From positions 310,001-374,000 of the forward strand of contig CAWGPF010000005.1 in assembly GCA_963824395.1 (NCBI GenBank): a stretch of DNA of 64,000 nucleotides. Reading direction: 5' to 3'. Below the pieces are notes generated by a model that searched no databases, was not told the origin of the DNA, and saw only the letters and a program-made list of their open reading frames with translations. The translations under genes and the position numbers were made by a program. The number at the start of each line of letters is the position of its first letter. Within the stretch, counting starts at the first letter, position 1. The DNA is from 13-2-20CM-66-19 sp963824395 (GTDB lineage: Bacteria; Pseudomonadota; Gammaproteobacteria; Steroidobacterales; Steroidobacteraceae). Shown here piece by piece: positions 56,878-64,000 of this stretch.

Positions 56878-58116
56878 ATGACCAGTGACATTCCCGAAGC
56901 TGCCCCGGCTCGGCCCACGGTCTTCCTGAGCTACGCGTCAGAGGACCGGGCGGCGGCACGCCTGCTCGGCGGCACGCTTCCTAACTACGGGCTCGAGGTG
57001 TGGTACGACGAGAGCGAGCTCGGCGGCGGGGATGCCTGGGATCAGAAGATCCGCCGCCAGATTCGCGAGTGCGACTATTTCATGCCGCTGATATCGGCTC
57101 ATACCGAGGCGCGGCACGAGGGCTATTTCCGTCGCGAGTGGCGCCTGGCCGTCGAAAGAACGCTCGACATGGCCGATGACCACCTGTTTCTCCTGCCGGT
57201 CGTCATCGACGGCACGGATGAATCCCGGGCCCGCGTCCCGGAGAAATTCCTCGCGGTGCAGTGGCTGCGGCTGCCGGGCGGCCAGACCTCGCCGGCTCTT
57301 GAGGCGCTGTGCCGTCGCCTGGTGTCGGGTGAGTCGCAGGCGCTCAGCTCCCCGCGCCGCTCTGCAGCAGCGCCGGCACTGAGCGCCCGTGCAGCGCCGG
57401 GGCCCGCGGCGCTGGAGTTTCCGCGCGAGGTGCCCGGCCAGCGCGTGCGCTTCTGGTTCGAGGTCGGCGGTTGGGCGCTGCGCTCGGCCGGTACGCAATG
57501 GCGCCGGCTGCGTCCCTGGCTGCGGGTGCTGATCATTATCTGGCTCGCCTTCCTGTTCGTGACCCGCGGCTGCGTCAGCCGGCATCACGAGACCGAGGGC
57601 GTCTCGCCCGCAACCGCCGCCCGGATCAGGTCCATCGCTGACCAGTACCAGGGTGGTGGCAGTCCGGTCGATGCGACCCAGCTTGCAGCGCAGATCGCGC
57701 ACGAGTTCACCCCGGAGGTCCCTGCAGCCTCCGGTGCGGCGCAGCGCGTGCACATCCTGGTCGTCCCGTTCGCGGCCCCGGCCGGTGATGCCGCCGCGGG
57801 GAAGTTTGCCGATTCAGCGCTGGCGCAGGTCTACGGCAGGATCGCCATCCGCACCGGGCACCTCGGGATGGCGAAGGACTCGCTCCCGGCCTGCGATCTT
57901 GCGGGCATGCTCGAGCGCGGCCGCCCGGCCCACGCCGAATTCGTGGTGTGCGGCACGGTCGAGACGCAGGCGGGCGGTCCCGGACTCACCCTGAGAATCG
58001 CATCCACGACGGAGAACGCCTTCATGTGGTCGAAGTCCTACCCCGTGCAGGGATCCGATCCGGCCCTGATCGCCAACGAAGTGGCTGCCAAGCTGGCGGC
58101 GCTTGAGGATGACTAG
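56878..58116 (+). CDS. TIR-domain membrane protein with TolB/FlgO-like C-terminal domain
   Basis: This 412-residue protein has an N-terminal TIR domain at about 13-150: TVFLSYASEDRAAARLLGGTLPNYGLEVWYDESELGGGDAWDQKIRRQIRECDYFMPLIS. The Glu in RREW (Glu87) lies at the position of the catalytic glutamate of TIR NADases. A Pro/Ala-rich linker (about 155-190) leads to one membrane helix (215-230, LRVLIIIWLAFLFVT). The periplasmic C-terminal domain (about 285-412, VHILVVPFAAPAGDAAAGKFADSALAQVYGRI) resembles TolB-N/FlgO-type domains often fused to signalling modules. The cytosolic TIR, membrane helix and periplasmic sensor arrangement suggests signalling or defence; function is inference. Confidence 0.85.
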   Translation: MTSDIPEAAPARPTVFLSYASEDRAAARLLGGTLPNYGLEVWYDESELGGGDAWDQKIRRQIRECDYFMPLISAHTEARHEGYFRREWRLAVERTLDMADDHLFLLPVVIDGTDESRARVPEKFLAVQWLRLPGGQTSPALEALCRRLVSGESQALSSPRRSAAAPALSARAAPGPAALEFPREVPGQRVRFWFEVGGWALRSAGTQWRRLRPWLRVLIIIWLAFLFVTRGCVSRHHETEGVSPATAARIRSIADQYQGGGSPVDATQLAAQIAHEFTPEVPAASGAAQRVHILVVPFAAPAGDAAAGKFADSALAQVYGRIAIRTGHLGMAKDSLPACDLAGMLERGRPAHAEFVVCGTVETQAGGPGLTLRIASTTENAFMWSKSYPVQGSDPALIANEVAAKLAALEDD

Positions 58117-58192
58117 CTTCAATGTATGGGCAGCGCGGGTGCTGCGCGCCGCTGCAGCTGCATGGCCGCATGGGGGCCCGCCGTGCGAGCCC

Positions 58193-60097
58193 TCAGAAGC
58201 GAACCAGCACTCCCGCGCCCCACACGACCTCGCGCGTCCTCAGGTCCGGGTACCACAGGCCGCCCTCGTTGGCGCAGCTGTCGCCGCCGGCAGCCGAGCC
58301 GTTGTTGCAGACCATACTGGCCGGTGAGCCCGTGTTGCCAAGCGGGGGCGTGACGCCGCCGCTGCCACTCCAGTAGGGCACGTCCGAGTGCCGATAGGTG
58401 GCCTCGGTCCACCAGGTGATCCAGTCCTTCGGCATCCACTGGAAGTTCAGCTGCGCATCCCACTGGTAGAGCTTCTGACCGGGGTTCTCGGTGAAGTAGG
58501 GCGTGCCGCTCGCTGCGGTGGCGCCGTTGATCGGGGGCACCAGCGCCAGGTAGCGGCCGGGGTTATTCATGAAACCGCCGCCGAAGGTGACCGCGTAGTG
58601 GTCATTGTCGAACCAGGTGCGGTCGTACGCCATGATGCCGAAGAAATTGGCCTTGTTCGGGCCATGAGAGCAGTACACGCCGCCACCGTATTCACAGCCG
58701 ATATCCATCGTGACCGAGAACGCCATCCTGGAGACCCCGGTACCGTTCTGGCCGTGGGCGTCGTAGTACTTCACCAGCACGCTGTCATCCTCGTGCACGC
58801 GTGTCACGTTGGCGTAATTGATGTAGCGGCCATTCGGATTGGGCAGCCCCGCCGGCGCGTTCGGGTTGCCGCCGTTGTTGGGTATGCCACTGCCGGAGGC
58901 GAGGTTGTCCTCGCCGATGGTGTAGGTATTCAGCACCAGCTTGAAGGAGTCGTTGGGTATCCACAGGATCTGGCCGCCAAAGCCCGGGTGGCTGTTGAAC
59001 TTCGCGTACGACTGCCAGCCATTGATCAGCCACGGTTCGATCTTCAGGGTCTGGGTCGGGAACCACTGCACGCGCAGGCCGTTGAAGTACCAGGGGGTGT
59101 TGGAGGACACGAACGAGGGCTGATACGTCCAGTTGTCGTAGTTGTAGTAGCTGAAGAGTCCGATGTAGGAGACGAAGACGCCGAGGTCGACGTTGAGTCC
59201 GTGGTTCACGTCGAAGTGATAGCCGGCATTGGCCTCCGAGAAATACTTGTAGGCGCCCTGCAGGTCCCACTGCCCGACCGCTGAGCTCGCATCGTTGCGG
59301 GGCGTCGTGACCGAAAACAGGCCGAACATCGACAGGAACCGCGCGCGCACGTTTTCCCAGTGGAAGTCGCCGCCGAAGCTCACCTGTTCAATCTGGAACT
59401 CCCCGGAGCGGAATTCCTCGGTGGAGCCGACGATCGTGTGATCGACCGGGTGATTGAAGTCCTGCAGGTAATTCGCGTCGAAGCGGATCTCGGGGGTGAA
59501 GAACTTGGTGTCGAAGATCGGGGACTGCTCACGGCTGGTACCGTTCATCCAGCCGAGGTAGCCGACGGCAAACGGCGTCTGGGTATCGACCTGCGGGCCG
59601 GGCTCGGGCGCCTGCAGCGCCACGGGTACCGTCGGTGCCGCCCTGGCGGGCGCCGCGGCAGCGGCCGCGGCAGGGGGTGCGGCGAGCGCGGCGAGCGCGG
59701 GTGCCGCTGACGAGGTCCCGCCGCTGGCGTTCATGACGACATCCTGGCGGGTCGCCTTGCCGGATGCGACCTCGAGAGTGACCGGGCGGCTCGCGGTGAA
59801 GCCGGCGGCTTCCCAGGTGAGCGCCCAGCTGCCCGGTGGCAGATCAGCGAAGCCGTATTCGCCATCGGCGTGAGAGACGGTGGCGCGGATCGCATGGTCG
59901 CCCGCATGTACGGCCGTGACGGTCGCCGCGGGCACGGGTCGGTGCGCTGCGTCCGTCACGACGCCCACGATAGCGCCAGGATCGGCCGCATAGGCCGCCG
60001 GGAGCACGAGCAGCGTTGCGATCGTCGCCAGGGCCCGGGCCGATGCTCGCCGCGGGGTCACCGTAAGCCTCTCGGTCACATGCGTTGCGCTTGCCAT
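58193..60097 (-). CDS. Outer-membrane beta-barrel protein (BBP2-type porin) with N-terminal carboxypeptidase-regulatory-like domain
   Basis: This 634-residue protein has a signal peptide (to about AYAA, residue 38) and then a 75-residue beta-sandwich GAIVGVVTDAAHRPVPAATVTAV...GEYGFADLPPGSWAL, a carboxypeptidase-regulatory-like domain. A long Ala/Pro linker follows. The barrel (about 180-634) has alternating aromatic strands (e.g. LGVFVSYIGLFSYYNYDNW, AVTFGGGFMNNPGRYLAL, LYQWDAQLNFQWMPKDWITWW) and ends in VVWGAGVLVRF, a terminal Phe as needed for BAM. It belongs to the BBP2/OmpL-like porin family. GGAGAG precedes ATG 60097. It follows kdpE in the same direction by 136 bp, so a link to potassium response is possible. 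Confidence 0.82.
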   Translation of the reverse strand: MASATHVTERLTVTPRRASARALATIATLLVLPAAYAADPGAIVGVVTDAAHRPVPAATVTAVHAGDHAIRATVSHADGEYGFADLPPGSWALTWEAAGFTASRPVTLEVASGKATRQDVVMNASGGTSSAAPALAALAAPPAAAAAAAPARAAPTVPVALQAPEPGPQVDTQTPFAVGYLGWMNGTSREQSPIFDTKFFTPEIRFDANYLQDFNHPVDHTIVGSTEEFRSGEFQIEQVSFGGDFHWENVRARFLSMFGLFSVTTPRNDASSAVGQWDLQGAYKYFSEANAGYHFDVNHGLNVDLGVFVSYIGLFSYYNYDNWTYQPSFVSSNTPWYFNGLRVQWFPTQTLKIEPWLINGWQSYAKFNSHPGFGGQILWIPNDSFKLVLNTYTIGEDNLASGSGIPNNGGNPNAPAGLPNPNGRYINYANVTRVHEDDSVLVKYYDAHGQNGTGVSRMAFSVTMDIGCEYGGGVYCSHGPNKANFFGIMAYDRTWFDNDHYAVTFGGGFMNNPGRYLALVPPINGATAASGTPYFTENPGQKLYQWDAQLNFQWMPKDWITWWTEATYRHSDVPYWSGSGGVTPPLGNTGSPASMVCNNGSAAGGDSCANEGGLWYPDLRTREVVWGAGVLVRF

Positions 60098-60233
60098 GGG
60101 TCTCTCCGCGGGACTCCCCGCTGCATCCAGCCGTTCATCATAGGGGCGGTTGTTGGTGCGCCTAGGCAGAAAGCCGTTAAGAAAAGTCCCGCGCGCCCGA
60201 GACGCGGGGATCGCTCCGCAGTACCCGGGCCTG

Positions 60234-60953
60234 TCAAGGCGAGCCGGCGGGCGCCTCCCCGCTCTCGGTGCGCAGGCGGTAGCCGACGCCCGATTCGGTG
60301 ATGAGGTAGCGGGGGCGCGGCGGGTCGGGTTCGAGCTTCTGGCGCAGGCTGCGGATCACGACGCGCAGGTTGCGCGAGTCATCCTCGCGGCCCGGGCCCC
60401 ACACCTCGCGGATGATCTGCTGCTGGGTGACGATGAGGCCGTCCTGCCGCGCCAGGCATTCCAGCACCCGGAACTCGATCGGCGTGAGATGGATGCTGCC
60501 GGCGGGTCCCTCCGCGGTACGCCGCGGCAGATCGAGCCGGCAGCCGCCGATGCGCACCACCGCGATCTGCTCGGCGGCCTGCGCGTTGCGACGCAGTGCG
60601 GCGCGCGCGCGCGCCAGCAGCTCCGGCGCGCTGAAGGGCTTGGTCACATAATCGTCCGCGCCCGCATCGAGGGCGAGGATCTTCTGCTCTTCCAGGGTGC
60701 GCGCGGACAGCACCACGATCGGCATCGGCGACCAGGCGCGTATGCCGCGCACCACCTGCAGGCCGTCGTTGTCGGGGAGCCCCAGGTCGAGCAGCACCAG
60801 GTCAGGCTTCTCGGTGCGCGCGGCGATCAGGGCGCGCTCGGCATTCTCGGCCTCCGCCACGCGATAGCCCTCGCCTTCGAGCAGTACTCGCACGATGGCG
60901 CGGATCTCCGGCTCGTCCTCGACCACCAGGACCCGGTGCATGGCGCGGGTCAT
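60234..60953 (-). CDS. kdpE: Potassium response regulator KdpE
   Basis: This 239-residue OmpR-family regulator has a receiver domain (residues 1-125, phosphoacceptor Asp56 in LVLLDLGLPDNDG, acidic pair ED at 12-13, and VTKPF) and a C-terminal winged helix (IHLTPIEFRVLECLARQDGLIVTQQQIIREVWG; RNLRVVIRSLRQKLEPD). It activates kdpFABC at low potassium or osmotic stress. Its start overlaps the kdpD stop by 4 bp. Confidence 0.95.
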   Translation of the reverse strand: MTRAMHRVLVVEDEPEIRAIVRVLLEGEGYRVAEAENAERALIAARTEKPDLVLLDLGLPDNDGLQVVRGIRAWSPMPIVVLSARTLEEQKILALDAGADDYVTKPFSAPELLARARAALRRNAQAAEQIAVVRIGGCRLDLPRRTAEGPAGSIHLTPIEFRVLECLARQDGLIVTQQQIIREVWGPGREDDSRNLRVVIRSLRQKLEPDPPRPRYLITESGVGYRLRTESGEAPAGSP

Positions 60954-63682
60954 GAGCTGCCCGGCGCTGCGCGCTCGGTCGGCAGCGTGAACTCGAAGCG
61001 CGCCCCGCCTCCCGGACGGTTGCCGGCCTCGATGTCCCCGCCGTGGGCGCGCACGATGGCGCGACAGATCGCAAGCCCCAGGCCCACGCCCACCACGGCG
61101 CCCTCATCGTGGCCGCGCTGGAACTTGTCAAAGAGGCGTGCCGGGTCACCCTGGGGCAGCCCCGGTCCCTCATCTGCCACCGACACGCGCACGAAGGCGC
61201 CATCGGGCACCGCGGAAATGCGGATGCGGGTGCCCGCTGGGGTGTACTTCACCGCGTTGTCGAGCAGGTTTGCCAACACCTGCACCACGAGCGTCGCGTC
61301 CACGTGCACCGGCGGCAGGTCGGCCCGCAGCGCGACCTCAACCGGGTGTCCGGCGAGGCGCTCGCGCACGGACTCGAGCGCCGCCCCGACCAGGTCATCG
61401 AGGGTCTGCCAGTCGCGCCGCAGCTCGATCTTGCCTGACTCAAAGCGCGTCAGGTCGAGCACGTTGGAGACCAGGTCCGACATCTCGAGTGCCTTGGTCT
61501 CGATCGAACGCGCCAGGCGCTCGCGGGTGGGTTCATCAAGGGCGGCGCCGCGTTCGGCGAGCGCGCTGCTGGCGCCGGCGATCACCGAGAGCGGCGTGCG
61601 CAGATCGTGGGAGATCGACGCCAGCAGCGTGTTGCGCACGCTTTCGCCCTCGGCGGCCACGCGCGCCGCTTCGGCCCCTTCCGCGAGGCGGGCGCGCTCG
61701 AGGGCCAGCCCGACCTGGCTGGCGAAGGTGTCGAGGAGATGGCGTTGCTCGGGCAGGAGCACGCGGCGCGGATTGCTCGGCAGTACCGCGAGCACCCCGA
61801 GGGCGCGCCGCTCGTCCCCGAGAGGGGTGTACAGCCCCGGCGCCGCGGCCAGCGTGTCGGAGCCGAGCCCGGCGCGCTGGCCGTGATCGGTGACCCACTG
61901 CGCCACGGCAAGATCGGCGCCGCGGAAGGACTGCGGCAGCGGCGGGTCGCGTGGCCGCTGCAGCTCGCCGGTGGCATCGGGCAGCAGGATCACGGCGCGG
62001 CACTGGAACACCTCGGCGACGTGCCGCACCGCCACTTCCGCCATGCTCGACTGCCCGCGCGTCGCCGCCAGCTCCCGGCTCATCGCGTAGAGGAGTGCGG
62101 TGCGCCGCTCGCGCGCGCCGGCCACGCGCGTCTGCTGGCGCACGCTCGCCATGAGGTTGGCGATCACGAGTGCCACGGTGAGCATCACCGCGAAGGTGAA
62201 CAGGTACTGGGCATCGGAGACCGCGAGGCTGAAACGCGGCGGCACGAAACAGAAATCGAACACCACCACGTTGGCGATGGAGGTGAGCACGGAGGGACCG
62301 CGACCGAAGCGCAGGCCGGCGATTACCACGCCGAGCAGGTACACCATCGCAAGGTTCACGAGCTCGAAGCGCCCGAACATGGCAAAGGAGACCGCCGTGC
62401 AGCCCACCGTCGTGGCGAGTGCCCAGGCATAGCGGTCGAGCGGTACGCGAGCGGGGGTGTCGCGCCACGGGGCGGCGACGCCCGGGCGTGCGGCCGGCTG
62501 CGGTCGCGCGGCGGGCGCGATTACCGTGACGTCGAGCCCCGGGGACTGGCGGATGACCTGCAGCGCGGTGGACGGACGCAGCAGCGCGCGCCAGCCGCGG
62601 CGCTTGGGGGCCCCGAGTATCAGGCGGGTCACCTGGCGGGTGCGCGCGTACTCCATGAGGGCCACGGCGGCGGAGTGGCCATCGAGCGTCACGGTCTCGG
62701 CACCGAGGGACTCCGCCAGGCGCAGCAGGTCGACGCGCCGGTCACGCTCGGCGTCGGAGAGCTTCAGGAGCGCCGGCGTCTCGACATACACGACCGTCCA
62801 CTCCGCATCCAGCGCATCGGCCATGCGCTTGCCGGCGCGCACCAGCTGCTCGGCCTGATCATCCGGGCCGATGGCGACCAGCACCCGGTCACCGGCGAGC
62901 CGGCCGCGCGCCCGGTCGACTGGCAGCGCCGCGCGGGCGGCAGCCTCCACCCGGTCGGCGACACGCCGCAAGGCGAGCTCGCGCAGTGCCAGCAGGTTCG
63001 GCTTGCGGAAGAAGCGCTCCACCGCGGTCGTCGCCTCATGGGCGACGTAGATCTTGCCGGCCTGCAGGCGCGCCAGGAGGTCCTCGGGCGGCAGGTCGAT
63101 CAGCTCCACCTCGTCGGCTTCATCGAAGACGCGGTCCGGAATGGTCTCGCGCTGGCGCACGCCGGAGGTCTGCGCGACCAGGTCGTTGAGGCTCTCGAGG
63201 TGCTGCACGTTCACCGTGGTCCACACGCTGATGCCCGCGCTGAGCAGTTCCGCCACGTCCTGCCAGCGCTTGGGGTGGCGGGGTGCCGGCTCTCCGCCGA
63301 GGAGGTTCGAGTGCGCCAGCTCATCCACGAGCAGCACCTGCGGATGCCGGCGCAGCGCCGCATCGAGGTCAAACTCCTGACGCGTGATGTCCCGGTAGTG
63401 CACGGGCAGCGTCGGCAGGCGCTCGAGACCCTCGAGCAGGCGCTCAGTTTCGACGCGCCCGTGGGGCTCGACGTAGCCGACCACGACGTCACGGCCGGCC
63501 GCGCGCATGCTGCGCGCCGCCTCGAGCATGGCGTAGGTCTTGCCGACCCCGGCGGAAGCGCCGAAAAAGATGCGCAGCCGTCCGCGCAGCGCACGCGCTT
63601 CCTCGGCGGTGACGCGTGCCAGAAGCTGATCAGGATCGGGTCGTTCCGCGACGCTCACTGAAGGTTCCTGACTCAAGTCCAC
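60950..63682 (-). CDS. kdpD: Potassium sensor histidine kinase KdpD
   Basis: This 910-residue sensor kinase has an N-terminal KdpD domain with Walker A GASAGVGKT at 41-49 and LLVDELAHSN. A USP-like domain (about 255-385, RVLVAIGPDDQAEQLVRAGKRMA) follows, then four membrane helices (about 420-525), a GAF domain (about 535-670), HisKA with the phosphoaccepting His692 in SHDLRTPL, and HATPase (DNAVKYTPAGT, ADEGPGLP, GVGLGLAICRAIV). All catalytic motifs are intact. It is followed by kdpE and preceded by kdpC (46 bp). Confidence 0.96.
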   Translation of the reverse strand: MDLSQEPSVSVAERPDPDQLLARVTAEEARALRGRLRIFFGASAGVGKTYAMLEAARSMRAAGRDVVVGYVEPHGRVETERLLEGLERLPTLPVHYRDITRQEFDLDAALRRHPQVLLVDELAHSNLLGGEPAPRHPKRWQDVAELLSAGISVWTTVNVQHLESLNDLVAQTSGVRQRETIPDRVFDEADEVELIDLPPEDLLARLQAGKIYVAHEATTAVERFFRKPNLLALRELALRRVADRVEAAARAALPVDRARGRLAGDRVLVAIGPDDQAEQLVRAGKRMADALDAEWTVVYVETPALLKLSDAERDRRVDLLRLAESLGAETVTLDGHSAAVALMEYARTRQVTRLILGAPKRRGWRALLRPSTALQVIRQSPGLDVTVIAPAARPQPAARPGVAAPWRDTPARVPLDRYAWALATTVGCTAVSFAMFGRFELVNLAMVYLLGVVIAGLRFGRGPSVLTSIANVVVFDFCFVPPRFSLAVSDAQYLFTFAVMLTVALVIANLMASVRQQTRVAGARERRTALLYAMSRELAATRGQSSMAEVAVRHVAEVFQCRAVILLPDATGELQRPRDPPLPQSFRGADLAVAQWVTDHGQRAGLGSDTLAAAPGLYTPLGDERRALGVLAVLPSNPRRVLLPEQRHLLDTFASQVGLALERARLAEGAEAARVAAEGESVRNTLLASISHDLRTPLSVIAGASSALAERGAALDEPTRERLARSIETKALEMSDLVSNVLDLTRFESGKIELRRDWQTLDDLVGAALESVRERLAGHPVEVALRADLPPVHVDATLVVQVLANLLDNAVKYTPAGTRIRISAVPDGAFVRVSVADEGPGLPQGDPARLFDKFQRGHDEGAVVGVGLGLAICRAIVRAHGGDIEAGNRPGGGARFEFTLPTERAAPGSS

Positions 63683-63728
63683 CCAGTCGGCACGGCGAGG
63701 TGCGCCGCCCGCAGCGCTGGCGTGCGCG

Positions 63729-64000
63729 TCAGGGGCCGCTGGGCGGCGCCGCGTCGAGGGCGAGGTTCAGCTCCACGACGTTGACGCGCGGTTCCCCGAG
63801 AAATCCTGCCCATCGCCCCTCGGTGTGGCGCAAGGCGAGCCGGCGCAGTGCCTCCGGGCTCATATTACGCGCCCGCGCCACGCGCGGGATCTGGTATTGG
63901 ACCGCCGCGACGCTGACCTGCGGGTCCAGTCCGCTGCCGGAGGCCGTGACGAGGTCGACCGGCACGGGGGCGCCGTTGCCCGCATCTGCCGCGCGCAGCG
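63729..64000 (-). CDS. kdpC: Potassium-transporting ATPase subunit KdpC (3' part; runs out of window)
   Basis: The frame continues from the window end; the last 90 codons are visible. VPVDLVTASGSGLDPQVSVAAVQYQIPRVARARNMSPEALRRL is the conserved C-terminal half of KdpC, whose single membrane helix (outside the window) anchors it to KdpB in the KdpFABC high-affinity potassium pump. It ends with VNVVELNLALDA near the TGA at 63729. The rest of the operon (kdpF, A, B) is expected beyond the window edge. Confidence 0.95.
   Translation of the reverse strand, partial: LRAADAGNGAPVPVDLVTASGSGLDPQVSVAAVQYQIPRVARARNMSPEALRRLALRHTEGRWAGFLGEPRVNVVELNLALDAAPPSGP

Noticed and set aside
1..64000. CRISPR array or complete insertion sequence
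   Set aside because: No regularly spaced repeats of 25-40 bp and no transposase-like frame were found in the window.

Overview
The window is about 64 kb of high-GC DNA from a gammaproteobacterial chromosome. The evidence is gene order: rne/rluC-yceF-yceD-rpmF-plsX-fabH, clpS-clpA-infA-aat, and trxB-ftsK-lolA-rarA-serS run in nearly the same sequence as in E. coli. The GC-rich coding style, SusC-like/sphingomonad-like TonB receptor, GspCDEF operon and lexA-imuA-imuB-dnaE2 cassette would fit a Steroidobacter/Nevskia/Xanthomonas-like lineage; that placement is inference.

Layout. 0-2.3 kb: two small exported proteins, a ParB-like gene whose leader lies in a 19-bp inverted repeat, and a low-molecular-weight phosphatase. 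2.3-9.8 kb: RNase E and the envelope/ribosome/lipid block ending in a strong terminator. 9.8-16.9 kb: an Lpp-like lipoprotein, then the SOS mutagenesis cassette lexA-imuA-imuB-dnaE2. Here imuB has an internal deletion with a frameshift, and dnaE2 carries a 170-residue mini-intein containing a 34-bp perfect palindrome. 16.9-23.2 kb: a small acidic protein and gspF-E-D-C (type II secretion). 23.4-35.0 kb: N-degron proteolysis (clpS, clpA, aat) with infA, a GNAT protein, trxB, ftsK, lolA, rarA and serS.

35.0-49.0 kb is an amine-catabolism locus: an IclR regulator, an APC permease, a TonB receptor, a spermidine-dehydrogenase-like flavoprotein, an exported amidohydrolase, two monoheme cytochromes c, both subunits of a TTQ (aromatic) amine dehydrogenase, a PuuB-like FAD oxidase and a TauE-like permease. 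A 17-bp palindrome (CTATCGATTATCGATAG) overlaps the iclR promoter and recurs almost unchanged 11.7 kb away between the divergent amine-dehydrogenase and oxidase units, which ties the locus together as one regulon. None of the known TTQ maturation genes (MauG, MauE, MauD types) is present.

51.4-54.5 kb is a small mobile island. It splits a tRNA-Ser(UGA) gene exactly at the anticodon loop: the 5' half is at 51419-51449 and the 3' half at 54430-54487. The island carries its own intact tRNA-Ser(UGA), decayed ImmA/IrrE and patatin (CBASS-type) remnants, a TCGGCCA repeat array and an intact Fic gene. 54.5-60.1 kb holds DUF805, TPR, membrane and TIR-transmembrane proteins and a BBP2-type porin. The window closes with kdpE, kdpD and the 3' part of kdpC (potassium transport control), all on the minus strand. 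Several promoters (yceD, clpS, iclR) have a -10 box only 7-10 nt before the start codon, which implies leaderless mRNAs.
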